Below are positions 42,872 to 50,303 of a DNA stretch of 64,000 nt, one piece after another. Position 1 is the first letter of the stretch. Each line of letters opens with the position of its first letter. Under the pieces are notes generated by a model. It saw only the letters and a program-made list of their open reading frames with translations. It was not told the origin of the DNA and ran no database searches. This DNA is from Novosphingobium sediminicola. GTDB taxonomy: Bacteria; Pseudomonadota; Alphaproteobacteria; Sphingomonadales; Sphingomonadaceae. The stretch is taken from NCBI RefSeq assembly GCF_014196525.1, contig NZ_JACIDX010000003.1:310001-374000 (forward strand), in the 5' to 3' direction. A program made the position numbers and the translations under genes.

Positions 42872-43676
42872 AAAAGCCTATGCGCCCAGCCGTTTCGGCC
42901 AGTTGCATTACCGCATTGTCCGCCCGGATGGACCGGTGACACAGCCGCCCCTGCTGGTGCTGCATCAGACGCCCAGCAATTCCTGTGAATGGATGCCGAT
43001 CCTGCCGCTGCTGGCGCGGGGGCGGGTGGTGATTGCGCCCGACACGCCCGGTTATGGCATGAGCGATGCTCCGCCCGAGCCCGCCTCGATCCCCGATTTT
43101 GCGGGGGTGATGGCGGGATTGATCGACCATCTGGCCGCGCGGGGCGAGATCGCGGGCGGGAATTTTGACGTGATGGGCGCGCATACCGGCTCGATCATCG
43201 CGACCGAACTGGCGGTCAGTTTGCCTGCGCGTGTGCGGCGGTTGGTGCTGTTCGGTCTGGCCGCCTATCCGGCGCATGAGCGCGAGCGGCGACTGGCGAT
43301 GCTTTTGGAGAAATTCCCCCGCCCCGGCGCCGATCTGACCCATGTCGAACAGCTCTGGGCAATCTTTGGTGAGCTGGGCGATGCGCGCATGACCAGCGAG
43401 CAGCGCCATGTGGCAATGGCGGAATGTCTGCGGCTGGGCGCGCGGATGCCGTGGGGCTATATGGGCGTCTATCGCTATGATTTCCTTGGCGCGATGGCGC
43501 GGGTGGAGCAGCAGGCGCTGGTGATCAATGCGCAGGATGACCTTTGGGAGGTGACGCAGCAGGTTGCACCGGTGCTGCGCCATGGGAGGCTGTGGCCCTT
43601 GCCGGGGCGGGCGCATGGGTTTCTGGCCTTTGACGCGGCCGAAATTGCGCCCGACATTCTGGCTTTTCTTAGCTGA
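42861..43676 (+). CDS. alpha/beta hydrolase with His at the nucleophile position
   Basis: A 271-residue alpha/beta-hydrolase-fold protein. Oxyanion segment LLVLHQTPSNSCEW, turn IAPDTPGYGMSD, and nucleophile elbow DVMGAHTGSIIATEL, again with His instead of Ser. Asp is present in NAQDDLWE and a C-terminal His in PGRAHGFLAF, so this copy keeps the other two triad positions. ATG 42861 follows GGAG and overlaps the MFS gene by 11 bases. It is the third G-x-H-T-G protein in the window and, like the others, sits in an operon with a permease gene. Confidence 0.86.
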   Translation: MLVEKAYAPSRFGQLHYRIVRPDGPVTQPPLLVLHQTPSNSCEWMPILPLLARGRVVIAPDTPGYGMSDAPPEPASIPDFAGVMAGLIDHLAARGEIAGGNFDVMGAHTGSIIATELAVSLPARVRRLVLFGLAAYPAHERERRLAMLLEKFPRPGADLTHVEQLWAIFGELGDARMTSEQRHVAMAECLRLGARMPWGYMGVYRYDFLGAMARVEQQALVINAQDDLWEVTQQVAPVLRHGRLWPLPGRAHGFLAFDAAEIAPDILAFLS

Positions 43677-44070
43677 TCGCGGCGGCCTCCTGCCTCAGCC
43701 TTGCCTCGGTTGGCGCGTCAAAGGCGATGCCGATCACCGTGCAGGGCTGTTCGAGCGTGTGCGAGCGATGGCCGCGCCCGACCGTGTCCAGCATCACCAG
43801 TATATCGCCGGGGCGCAGCACCCGCCGCGCCCCATCGCCCGCCTCGACCGCCCATGATCCGCGCAGCACGATCGACAGGCCCGCCATGGCCGAATTGTGC
43901 CACTCGCCATAGCCTTCGCCGGTTCCCTGCGTGATGCCCCATCCGGTGGCGCCCGCGATGCCTTGCCAAAGACCGGCGTCCGTTTTGCGACAGAGCGCCA
44001 GTGGCAGGTCGATCAGGCGCGACCCGCCATCGGCTGTGGGCATGATCGCCACGGCTTGATAGGCGCTCAT
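43669..44070 (-). CDS. cupin-domain protein
   Basis: A 133-residue single-cupin protein without a signal peptide. The barrel core reads EWHNSAMAGLSIVLRGSWAV and LRPGDILVMLDTVGRGHRSHTLE. The GDIxxxxDxxGRGHxS pattern is shared with the neighbouring gene and with the C-terminal domain of the permease fusion at 52228. ATG 44070 is set by an ATGA overlap with the upstream cupin gene; the long in-frame extension is a shadow. Metal-dependent lyase/isomerase or sensor roles are both possible. Confidence 0.78.
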   Translation of the reverse strand: MSAYQAVAIMPTADGGSRLIDLPLALCRKTDAGLWQGIAGATGWGITQGTGEGYGEWHNSAMAGLSIVLRGSWAVEAGDGARRVLRPGDILVMLDTVGRGHRSHTLEQPCTVIGIAFDAPTEARLRQEAAAIS

Positions 44071-44627
44071 CGAAACCACAGCTTGTCGCGCTCGCTGCTG
44101 CCGATCGCGGGGCATAGCGCTTTGGGCATTTGCACGGAGGCCATGAACGAGCCCTGCGGCCCGGCGCGTGAGATATGGCCCTTGCCGCTGCAATCCTCGG
44201 CGATGGCGATGTCGCCATGGCGCAATTCGTGGAACGATCCATCCTCCAGCCCGATCAGCATCGTGCCGAAAATCGGGATCAGCAGGGTCGGCTGATTGGC
44301 GACATGAAAGCTGAAACCGGCGTTGGGACCGGTGCCGCCGATGGAAACGCGCTCGGCCTCGCGGCGCAGGAACAGGGCAATTTCGCCCATGGCGGGGGCG
44401 TTTACGGGCAGGCTCTCGATCCGGCTCTTGCCGTCCTGTGCGGTGTAGAGATGGAAGGCGCGGGCAAACCACGGGATCGGCCCTGTCCCGTGAAAATCGA
44501 GCGGAAAGGGCGGCGGGCTTTGCGCCAGGGCCGGGGCCGGGGAGGCCAGCTGCGCGGCCATGCCCGCCAGAGCAAGGTTGCGTATCAGGGCGCGGCGCGG
44601 CGGGCTCATGGGTGCTTCGTCGGACAT
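44067..44627 (-). CDS. exported cupin-domain protein
   Basis: A 186-residue protein with a Tat-like leader (PPRRALIRNLALAGMAAQLA, ending ALAQ), so probably periplasmic. The cupin part has NQPTLLIPIFGTMLIGLEDG and LRHGDIAIAEDCSGKGHISRA. ATG 44627 follows AAAGGA; ATG 44609 is an alternative. It is coupled by ATGA to the cytoplasmic cupin gene. Divergent from the TonB-dependent receptor gene, with two operators between, it may bind or alter the imported ligand in the periplasm. Confidence 0.78.
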   Translation of the reverse strand: MSDEAPMSPPRRALIRNLALAGMAAQLASPAPALAQSPPPFPLDFHGTGPIPWFARAFHLYTAQDGKSRIESLPVNAPAMGEIALFLRREAERVSIGGTGPNAGFSFHVANQPTLLIPIFGTMLIGLEDGSFHELRHGDIAIAEDCSGKGHISRAGPQGSFMASVQMPKALCPAIGSSERDKLWFR

Positions 44628-44650
44628 GCGGACATCCTTTCTTGCAAGAT

Positions 44651-44670
44651 ATGTGCATTGATGTGCATTC
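44651..44670. repeat. tandem ATGTGCATT direct repeat, 10-bp period
   Basis: ATGTGCATT at 44651 is repeated at 44661, exactly 10 bp apart, about 33 bp before the exported cupin start. It matches the repeat at 40711 in sequence and position relative to the nearest operator. Confidence 0.42.
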
Positions 44671-44700
44671 GCTCTGTGGTTCCAAGATGCGGCGTAGTGT

Positions 44701-44717
44701 CATCCGACAGGCGGAGT
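44701..44717. promoter_or_regulatory. candidate operator, CATCC-GACAGGC-GGAGT
   Basis: The site lies 82 bp before the exported cupin start (44627) and carries the exact GACAGGC spacer. With the 44822 site it brackets the divergent promoters. Confidence 0.6.
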
Positions 44718-44821
44718 TATTACCAAGAATCGGCGGAAAAAAGGCGATGGTTGAGCCCTTTTATGGAAGGGAATGCATGCGCTTTCGAGCAATCTTGCAT
44801 CTATATGACGGCGCATATCAT

Positions 44822-44838
44822 CATCCGACAGGCGAATA
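44822..44838. promoter_or_regulatory. candidate operator, CATCC-GACAGGC-GAATA
   Basis: Second copy in the divergent gap, 121 bp (one site centre to the other) from 44701, with the same spacer. It is on the receptor side and would overlap or follow a possible promoter there. Confidence 0.58.
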
Positions 44839-45072
44839 GGCCCTATATCGTGCATCAGGAAAACGGATCGTGATGCAATTTTTGCTCGTCCGAGGCAGAA
44901 TCATGTGCACATTCGTTCATGATGCCCATCTTCGCCCGGATGCCAACGGGCGAGCATAACGCCCGGTCAAACAGCATGAGCACCGGGGCGAAACGCAGGA
45001 CCGCCCCAGACAATCTTACGGGATGAAAGTTGCCGCCCCGCGTGGGCCGGCTTGAAATGAGGGGTTATCACC

Positions 45073-47577
45073 ATGACGCGTTACCCACGACCGATCCGTT
45101 CTCTCTCCGTGTTCCACCTTGCCGCTTCGGCGCTGGCGATGGGCGCCACGCTGGCCGCCGCAGGCCCGGCTCAGGCGTCTGAACCGGCCGCCGCCGATGC
45201 CGCCAATGATCCGGGCGCCATCACCGTGACCGCGCGCAAGCGGTCCGAGGATATTCTCAAAGTTCCCGTCACCGTGACGGCCATGACCGCTGCTGCGCTG
45301 GAACAGCGAGGCATCGTTTCGATCACCGATCTGGCCGGATCGACGCCGGGGGTGAATGTCAACAACAGCTCATCCGGCCATGCTGACCGTTCTTTCCAGC
45401 AGGTGGTGCTGCGCGGCTTCACGCCCTCGACCACGCTGGCCACGACCACCTCGATGTTCATCGACGGCGTGCCGGTTTCCTCGCCTTCGCAGGTGACCTC
45501 GGTGTCCGATCCGGCGCAGGTCGATGTGGTGAAAGGCCCGCAAAGCGCCTATTACGGCCGCAACACCTTTGCCGGTGCGATCAATGTCACCACCAAGGAG
45601 CCCAAGGGCGAATGGGCTGGCACGATGACCGGCATGGTGGGAACGCGCGCCAATTACCGGCTGCAAGGCACGGTCGAAGGGCCGATCATCGGCGACATGC
45701 TGACCTTCCGCGTGACGGGCGAGCGGTTTTCCAAAAATGGTTCGTGGCGCAATGCCTATGACGGCAGCACGCTGGGCGATCAGAAGACCACCACCGGCAG
45801 CGCGCTGATCGTGTTCAAGCCCAGCCCGAAACTGACGATGAAGCTGTTCGGCATGATGAGCGAGGACCGCGATGGAGCGCCCGCCCAGACCCGTCTGTAT
45901 GGCTATGACATCACCACCGCTTCGGGCACAAAGGTGGCGGCCAACCAGTCCAATTGCACGCTCAATGGCAATTCGCGCGGGGTTCAGGGTTTCGGCAGCA
46001 CGGTGTCCAACGCCTATATCTGCGGGACGGTGCCGGGCCTGATCAATCCGATTTCGGCCAACACGGTCAATACCGACGCGATCAAGCAATTCCTCGCGCT
46101 GACCAGCAACCGGGTCATTCCGACTAGCGACAGCGTTGATGGCTATGGCCTGCTGCGCAAGAGCCAGCATGCGCATACGGCGGTCAATTACAAGATTTCC
46201 AGCGATCTGACCGCCGATTTCCTGGCCGGGTATAACCGCGAGGTCTGGTCGACGCTGATCGATCTGGACGGGTTCGATTCCTCCGGCTTCCCATCGACCA
46301 CCAATCCCAAGGGCTTTTACGATTTCCCCTATCTGGTCGAACGGCGCAATCTGGACTGGTCGATGGAAGGGCGTCTGGCCTATAATCACGGGCCTTTGCG
46401 CGCGGTGGCGGGGGTCAGCTATCTGAAAGCCGACACATGGTCGGGCGGCGGCGGCGGCACGGGCGCGCTGACAGCATCGCTGCTGGTGCCGGGCGGCAAG
46501 AGCGAAAACCGCACCACGGGCATGTTCTTCGGCCTTACCTATGATGTTCTGCCCAATCTTTCGGCCAGCATCGAGGGGCGCTATCAGATTGATACTTTGG
46601 GCGCCTATGCCCGTTCGGGCGGCCAGACCATCGCGTCCAGCGCCTTCATCCCGGCGGGCACCTATGCGGGCAATGCTCTGTTGGTGCAGCAGACCTATAA
46701 GAATTTCACCCCGCGCGCGATTATCAACTGGCAGATCAACCCGCGGACCATGGTCTATGCTTCATGGGCCAAGGGCGTGAACCCGGCGCAGTTCAACACC
46801 ACCATTCTGGCCCAGACCGCTTCGGTTCAGGCCGCCGCTCTGGCCGCAGGCGGGCAATTGACCATCGCGCCCGAAAAGATCACCAATTACGAAATCGGCA
46901 TGAAGGGCAAGGCGCTCGACGGCCGCCTGCGCTATACGGCTGCGGCCTATTATGCCCAGTGGCGCAACCAGATCAACGCGATCACCATCGTGGCCGCCGA
47001 TCCGACCACGTCCACCGGCTTCACCTTCATCAACACCTCGGCCAATTCCGGCTCGGTCGATCTTTACGGGGTGGAACTCGATACGAACTGGAAGGTCAGC
47101 GATCTTGTGAGCATCGAAGCCGGCGGCGCGATGAACGGCAGCGATATCAAATATTTCCGCAGCACGACCATCAGCCAGTTGACCGGCATCTATGACTTCT
47201 CCGGCAAGGAGATGAAATATACGTCGAAATATTCGGCCAATGTCGGCTTGGTGCTGGGCGGCGAATTGAAGAATGTGGCCGATGGCAAGTGGTTCACCCG
47301 CCTCGACTGGAATTTCAAGTCGGGCGTATGGTCGAACGAGGCGAATATCGCCAAGACGCCGGACGCGCATAAGTTCAACCTGCGTGCCGGTGTGTCGAAG
47401 GGGCGGTTTGCGGTCGATGTTTTCGTCAACAACCTGCTTAACGACAAGACCTATACTTCGCTGACCGACAATTACGTGTTGGACCCCAGCTTTGCCCATT
47501 CGGCCTATTTCTCGGCCCTTCTGGTGGGCCTGCCGGATCTGCGCACCTTTGGGCTTCAATTGAAGGTCAAGATGTAA
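45073..47577 (+). CDS. TonB-dependent outer-membrane receptor
   Basis: An 834-residue outer-membrane receptor. A signal peptide (about residues 1-36, ending AGPAQA) precedes a TonB-box-like ITVTARKR, the plug domain (LKVPVTVTAMTAAALEQRG to about 170) and a 22-strand-type barrel with the typical EKITNYEIGMKGKALDGRLRY segment. The C-terminus is LRTFGLQLKVKM, with Met rather than the usual Phe. It imports the substrate across the outer membrane with energy from TonB. ATG 45073 follows GAGGGG. It is the only receptor in the window and so the likely entry gate for this region's substrate. Confidence 0.93.
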   Translation: MTRYPRPIRSLSVFHLAASALAMGATLAAAGPAQASEPAAADAANDPGAITVTARKRSEDILKVPVTVTAMTAAALEQRGIVSITDLAGSTPGVNVNNSSSGHADRSFQQVVLRGFTPSTTLATTTSMFIDGVPVSSPSQVTSVSDPAQVDVVKGPQSAYYGRNTFAGAINVTTKEPKGEWAGTMTGMVGTRANYRLQGTVEGPIIGDMLTFRVTGERFSKNGSWRNAYDGSTLGDQKTTTGSALIVFKPSPKLTMKLFGMMSEDRDGAPAQTRLYGYDITTASGTKVAANQSNCTLNGNSRGVQGFGSTVSNAYICGTVPGLINPISANTVNTDAIKQFLALTSNRVIPTSDSVDGYGLLRKSQHAHTAVNYKISSDLTADFLAGYNREVWSTLIDLDGFDSSGFPSTTNPKGFYDFPYLVERRNLDWSMEGRLAYNHGPLRAVAGVSYLKADTWSGGGGGTGALTASLLVPGGKSENRTTGMFFGLTYDVLPNLSASIEGRYQIDTLGAYARSGGQTIASSAFIPAGTYAGNALLVQQTYKNFTPRAIINWQINPRTMVYASWAKGVNPAQFNTTILAQTASVQAAALAAGGQLTIAPEKITNYEIGMKGKALDGRLRYTAAAYYAQWRNQINAITIVAADPTTSTGFTFINTSANSGSVDLYGVELDTNWKVSDLVSIEAGGAMNGSDIKYFRSTTISQLTGIYDFSGKEMKYTSKYSANVGLVLGGELKNVADGKWFTRLDWNFKSGVWSNEANIAKTPDAHKFNLRAGVSKGRFAVDVFVNNLLNDKTYTSLTDNYVLDPSFAHSAYFSALLVGLPDLRTFGLQLKVKM

Positions 47578-47585
47578 ACCTGTTT

Positions 47586-47615
47586 GGGGCGGGCCTTCGG
47601 GTTCGCCCCGCTTTT
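47586..47615 (+). terminator. UUCG-tetraloop terminator/attenuator
   Basis: A 10-bp stem (47586-47595 with 47600-47609, two G-U pairs) capped by TTCG and followed by GCTTTT. It lies between the receptor gene and the DUF1330 gene and may reduce read-through. Confidence 0.65.
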
Positions 47616-47630
47616 GCAAAGGGAGGGCCT

Positions 47631-47918
47631 ATGGCCGCCTATATTGTCGCCACGGTCCGTGTTCATGATCGTGAGAAATTTGCCGAATATCTCAAAGCCG
47701 TGGCGGGCGTCGCCGAGGCATTCGGCGGAGAATATATGCTGCGCGGCAAGGTTGCCGAAGTGCTGGAAGGTGATGTCGATCCGTCCGAACTGGTGGTGGT
47801 CCTGCGCTTTGCCGATGCGGATGCGGCGCGCGCCTATGCCAACTCGCCGCAATATCTGGCGGGCAAGGCGCATCGCATCAACGGCGGCGGCGTGGTGGAA
47901 TCGCGCCTTATTCTTTAA
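47631..47918 (+). CDS. DUF1330 family protein
   Basis: A 95-residue dimeric alpha+beta barrel protein. The pattern AAYIVATVRVHDREKFAEYL, GGEYMLRGKVAEVLEGD and RAYANSPQYLAGKAHR matches DUF1330, whose biochemical function is unclear to me. ATG 47631 follows GGGAGGG. It lies 53 bp downstream of the TonB receptor, after a hairpin, and its stop overlaps the LacI-family stop on the other strand by three bases. It may be expressed by read-through from the receptor gene. Confidence 0.82.
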   Translation: MAAYIVATVRVHDREKFAEYLKAVAGVAEAFGGEYMLRGKVAEVLEGDVDPSELVVVLRFADADAARAYANSPQYLAGKAHRINGGGVVESRLIL

Positions 47919-48991
47919 TCGGCATATTGCGGGATGGCGGCGGGATTGTTGGCAAAACTCAGCCCCAGCGTCGTCTCGCGCTCGATCACATCGCAGGCCA
48001 GCCAGATGCGCGGCGGCGGCGCCACATTGGGCCCCAGTCGCCCCGCCATCGTCGACACCGCCGTCTGCACCAGCGAGAGCAGCGGCAGATGGATCGAGGA
48101 GGTTGCGTGCGATAGCCAGCGCGATTGCGAAGTGTCGCCAAAGCCGACCACCGAGACATCCTCGGGCACGCGCAGGCCGAATTCCTTGCGCGCCACATCG
48201 ACAATGCCCACGGCCAGATAGTCCGAAGCGGCAAAGATCGCGTCGGGCCGATCCTCGCCGGCAAACAGGACGCGCGCCGCGGTGATCCCGTTTTCATAGG
48301 TCCAGCCCGTATCGACCCAGCGACAGGGCGCGCTGCCCCCCATTTCCATGGCATGGGCAAAGGCCTGCAATTCGGTCAGACGGCGCGGATTGGCGGCAAT
48401 CGCGGCGGGGCGGCTGCGGCCTTCCTTTTGCATCAATTGTGCAATGCTGCGTCCGATTTCCGGCCCGTCGATCCACACCAGCGCGGCGCCTTCGACCACA
48501 TCCTGCCGATCCATCACCACCAGCGAGATACGGGCCGCAACGACCTTTTTGCGCACCGCCGCGCCTGGCACGGCGGAGAGCACGATGATGCCGTCAACCT
48601 GTTCATCGACCATGTCCCCAACGGTCACGTCCAGCAGCGCCAGATCGCTGACGACCCGCCAGACCACCTCGAAGCCGCGCTGGCGCAATTCGTCCTCGAA
48701 CATCGCGTAGAGGTGGCAGAAATAGGGCGAAAACAGGTTGGCCATCACCACGGCGGCGCGCTTGGGGCGGCCATGATTCTGCTGGCTGCTGGCTGATTGC
48801 AGGCGATAGCCCAACGCTTGGGCGGCGGCCAGCACCTTGGCGCGGGTTTGGGGCGCGACGCTGGCCCCCGGCGTAAAGGTTCGCGACACCGCCGAGCGCG
48901 AGACCTGCGCCATGCGCGCCACATCATCGGCGCTGACCTTGCGCCCAATGGATTTAGGGGCGGCGGGTTTGGAGGGGCCTTTGGGCTTCAT
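47915..48991 (-). CDS. LacI-family transcriptional regulator
   Basis: A 358-residue regulator. The helix-turn-helix is VSADDVARMAQVSRSAVSRTF (about residues 19-40), followed by the hinge RAKVLAAAQALGYRLQ, and then a periplasmic-binding-protein-like ligand domain (VVMANLFSPYFCHLYAMFEDEL, GIIVLSAVPG, PDAIFAASDYLAVGIVDVA, SVVGFGDTSQSRWLS). It is the only DNA-binding regulator in the window. A perfect copy of the shared palindrome lies 158 bp before its start, suggesting autoregulation and control of the other operons. The effector is probably a pathway compound. Confidence 0.92.
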   Translation of the reverse strand: MKPKGPSKPAAPKSIGRKVSADDVARMAQVSRSAVSRTFTPGASVAPQTRAKVLAAAQALGYRLQSASSQQNHGRPKRAAVVMANLFSPYFCHLYAMFEDELRQRGFEVVWRVVSDLALLDVTVGDMVDEQVDGIIVLSAVPGAAVRKKVVAARISLVVMDRQDVVEGAALVWIDGPEIGRSIAQLMQKEGRSRPAAIAANPRRLTELQAFAHAMEMGGSAPCRWVDTGWTYENGITAARVLFAGEDRPDAIFAASDYLAVGIVDVARKEFGLRVPEDVSVVGFGDTSQSRWLSHATSSIHLPLLSLVQTAVSTMAGRLGPNVAPPPRIWLACDVIERETTLGLSFANNPAAIPQYAD

Positions 48992-49140
48992 GCGATCGGC
49001 TGCTGGTCCGTAAACGGGGTGAAGGTCTGTGCATCAGGCTTACGAGTGTTGCACGAATTGTCAAACCCGGCGCTGCCGATGCCCTGCGGCCGATCAGCCT
49101 TGCGCAGATCCGGTGCGCAATTTGGCATGCGCGCGCGGAC

Positions 49141-49157
49141 TGTCCGCCTGTCGGACA
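49141..49157. promoter_or_regulatory. candidate operator, best palindrome TGTCCG-CCTGT-CGGACA
   Basis: TGTCCGCCTGTCGGACA is a perfect 6+6 inverted repeat and the cleanest copy of the shared motif. It precedes the LacI-family gene and also the possible small RNA on the plus strand. Confidence 0.65.
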
Positions 49158-49199
49158 GGGGTGATGGGGTGGCTGAATTGCACATAGTATCGCAATATT

Positions 49200-49355
49200 G
49201 TGCATCATGAATTGAACGGAATTGCGCAAAATTTACAATTCGCCCCCGGCCTTTGCGGCAAAGGGCGCCAAGGAACCGGGCGCAGACGGCAAAAAGGGCC
49301 GCCGTGCCTGCAACGACCCTCACTGGCCCGGGCCGCGTTGGCCCGGGTTCTTTTT
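49200..49355 (+). ncRNA. possible small RNA ending in an intrinsic terminator
   Basis: A strong plus-strand terminator (stem 49327-49334 with 49340-49347, then TTCTTTTT) has no plus-strand gene before it: the LacI gene runs away from it and the next hydrolase is on the minus strand. Upstream, two further hairpins can be drawn, around 49242-49270 (GGCCTTTGCGGCAAAGG) and 49285-49305 (ACGGCAAAAAGGGCCGCCGT). The 5' end is uncertain; 49200 is only a guess placed after the AT-rich stretch. I do not recognise an RNA family. A short overlapping reading frame here is not convincing. Confidence 0.4.
49327..49355 (+). terminator. intrinsic terminator, orphan orientation
   Basis: A perfect 8-bp GC stem, 5-base loop and T-rich tail (TTCTTTTT) on the plus strand, eight bases before the end of the minus-strand hydrolase gene. 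It ends some plus-strand transcript not explained by any protein gene. Confidence 0.8.
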
Positions 49356-49362
49356 GCTTGCA

Positions 49363-50292
49363 CTATCCTGCGTCGAGAAAGCGTGCCAGCAAGGGCGCCG
49401 TTGCCTGCGGATTGTCCTGAATCACCCATGCGCCGCTGTCGGGCACCACCACTGTCTCGCCCCGGCGCAGCACCGCCTCGGCAAAAGGGCGGAAACGCTG
49501 ATAGGCCTTGTCGAACTGGCCATAGACCAGCAGGGTCGGGCATTCGACCCGGCGCAGCGCCGCCCGCAGATCGGTCACGCCCACTCCCCGTTCGCTCGGT
49601 TGCAGCCAGAGATCGGCGGCCTGACGGCTCTGGATACCCTCGCCGTTGATCGCATCGGCATGGACCATGCCGAACGTGCCCACCAGTAATTCCGGCCCGG
49701 TCGGCATAGGGTGGCCGCCTGCGTCAAAGATCGGCTTCAATTTCACATCCACCGCCTGCCGCACTTCCTCCAGCGACTTGCGCCCGCCCAGCGCGCTGGA
49801 AATCACCCCCAGCCGTCGCACGCGATCGGGATTGGCCGCCGCCATCACCACGCCAATACAGCCCCCCAGCGACGTGCCCATCACATCGACCACCGGGATT
49901 TCCATCTCGTCCAGCGCGCCAAACAGCATGGCCGCCGTCTCGCCCAGCGTGTGAATATAGGGCGGCGGCCCCTCCATCCGCGATCCGCCATGGCCGGGCA
50001 GGTCAAAGGCGATCACCTGCCGCCCCTGCGCCAGAGCCGGAGCGACCTGTCGCCAGTCGGCCAGCCATCCGCCCAGCTTGTGGAGCAGGATGACGGGTGG
50101 AACCCCGGCGCGCGCCTCGCCCAGTGTGGCGTAATGCAGCACGCCCCCGCCGCGCCGGATCTGGCCAAAGCGCGTCCATGGTCCGGCGGGCGCAACAATC
50201 GGGGCGGGCGTTCTTGGCGCTGCGGCGGCCCCGCCTGCCATCATGGCGGCGCCCATTCCCATCATCTTGGCCATATCGCGGCGGTTCATCAT
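49363..50292 (-). CDS. exported alpha/beta hydrolase
   Basis: A 309-residue alpha/beta hydrolase with a twin-arginine-like leader (NRRDMAKMMGMGAAMMAGG). The oxyanion segment is ILLHKLGGWLADW, the nucleophile Ser sits in VMGTSLGGCIG, and Asp in VYGQFDKAY. Where the catalytic His normally lies, the sequence is PDSGAWVIQDNP, so His seems replaced. ATG 50292 follows AAGGAG. It is last in the operon fusion-LLM-PhyH-hydrolase. Enol-lactone or ester cleavage is the family default, but the missing His makes the activity uncertain. Confidence 0.83.
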   Translation of the reverse strand: MMNRRDMAKMMGMGAAMMAGGAAAAPRTPAPIVAPAGPWTRFGQIRRGGGVLHYATLGEARAGVPPVILLHKLGGWLADWRQVAPALAQGRQVIAFDLPGHGGSRMEGPPPYIHTLGETAAMLFGALDEMEIPVVDVMGTSLGGCIGVVMAAANPDRVRRLGVISSALGGRKSLEEVRQAVDVKLKPIFDAGGHPMPTGPELLVGTFGMVHADAINGEGIQSRQAADLWLQPSERGVGVTDLRAALRRVECPTLLVYGQFDKAYQRFRPFAEAVLRRGETVVVPDSGAWVIQDNPQATAPLLARFLDAG

Positions 50293-50303
50293 CGCATTGC
50301 TCC

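Larger units (their letters stand above)
44628..45072. promoter_or_regulatory. divergent regulatory region of cupin operon and TonB receptor
   Basis: This 445-bp gap holds no convincing gene. It is the most AT-rich part of the window and carries two copies of the shared palindrome (44701 and 44822), a tandem TGTGCAT repeat (44652), and several more TGCA boxes (44774, 44797, 44852, 44873). A possible -35-like TTGCAT lies at 44795 for the receptor, just before the 44822 site. The remaining 230 bp before the receptor start would be a long leader in which I see nothing definite. Confidence 0.55.
48992..49362. promoter_or_regulatory. intergenic region upstream of the LacI-type gene
   Basis: This 371-bp gap contains the perfect operator (49141-49157), an AT-rich stretch with TGCACA at 49179 and TGTGCA at 49199 as an inverted pair, a TACTAT -10-like hexamer on the minus strand near 49190, and on the plus strand a strong terminator at 49327-49355. 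I find no credible protein gene. Bases 48992-49130 show nothing I can name. Confidence 0.5.

Noticed and set aside
49222-49689. 155-residue plus-strand open frame beginning in the LacI upstream gap
   Set aside because: Most of it is antisense to the hydrolase gene, it crosses a strong terminator, and it shows no recognisable domain.
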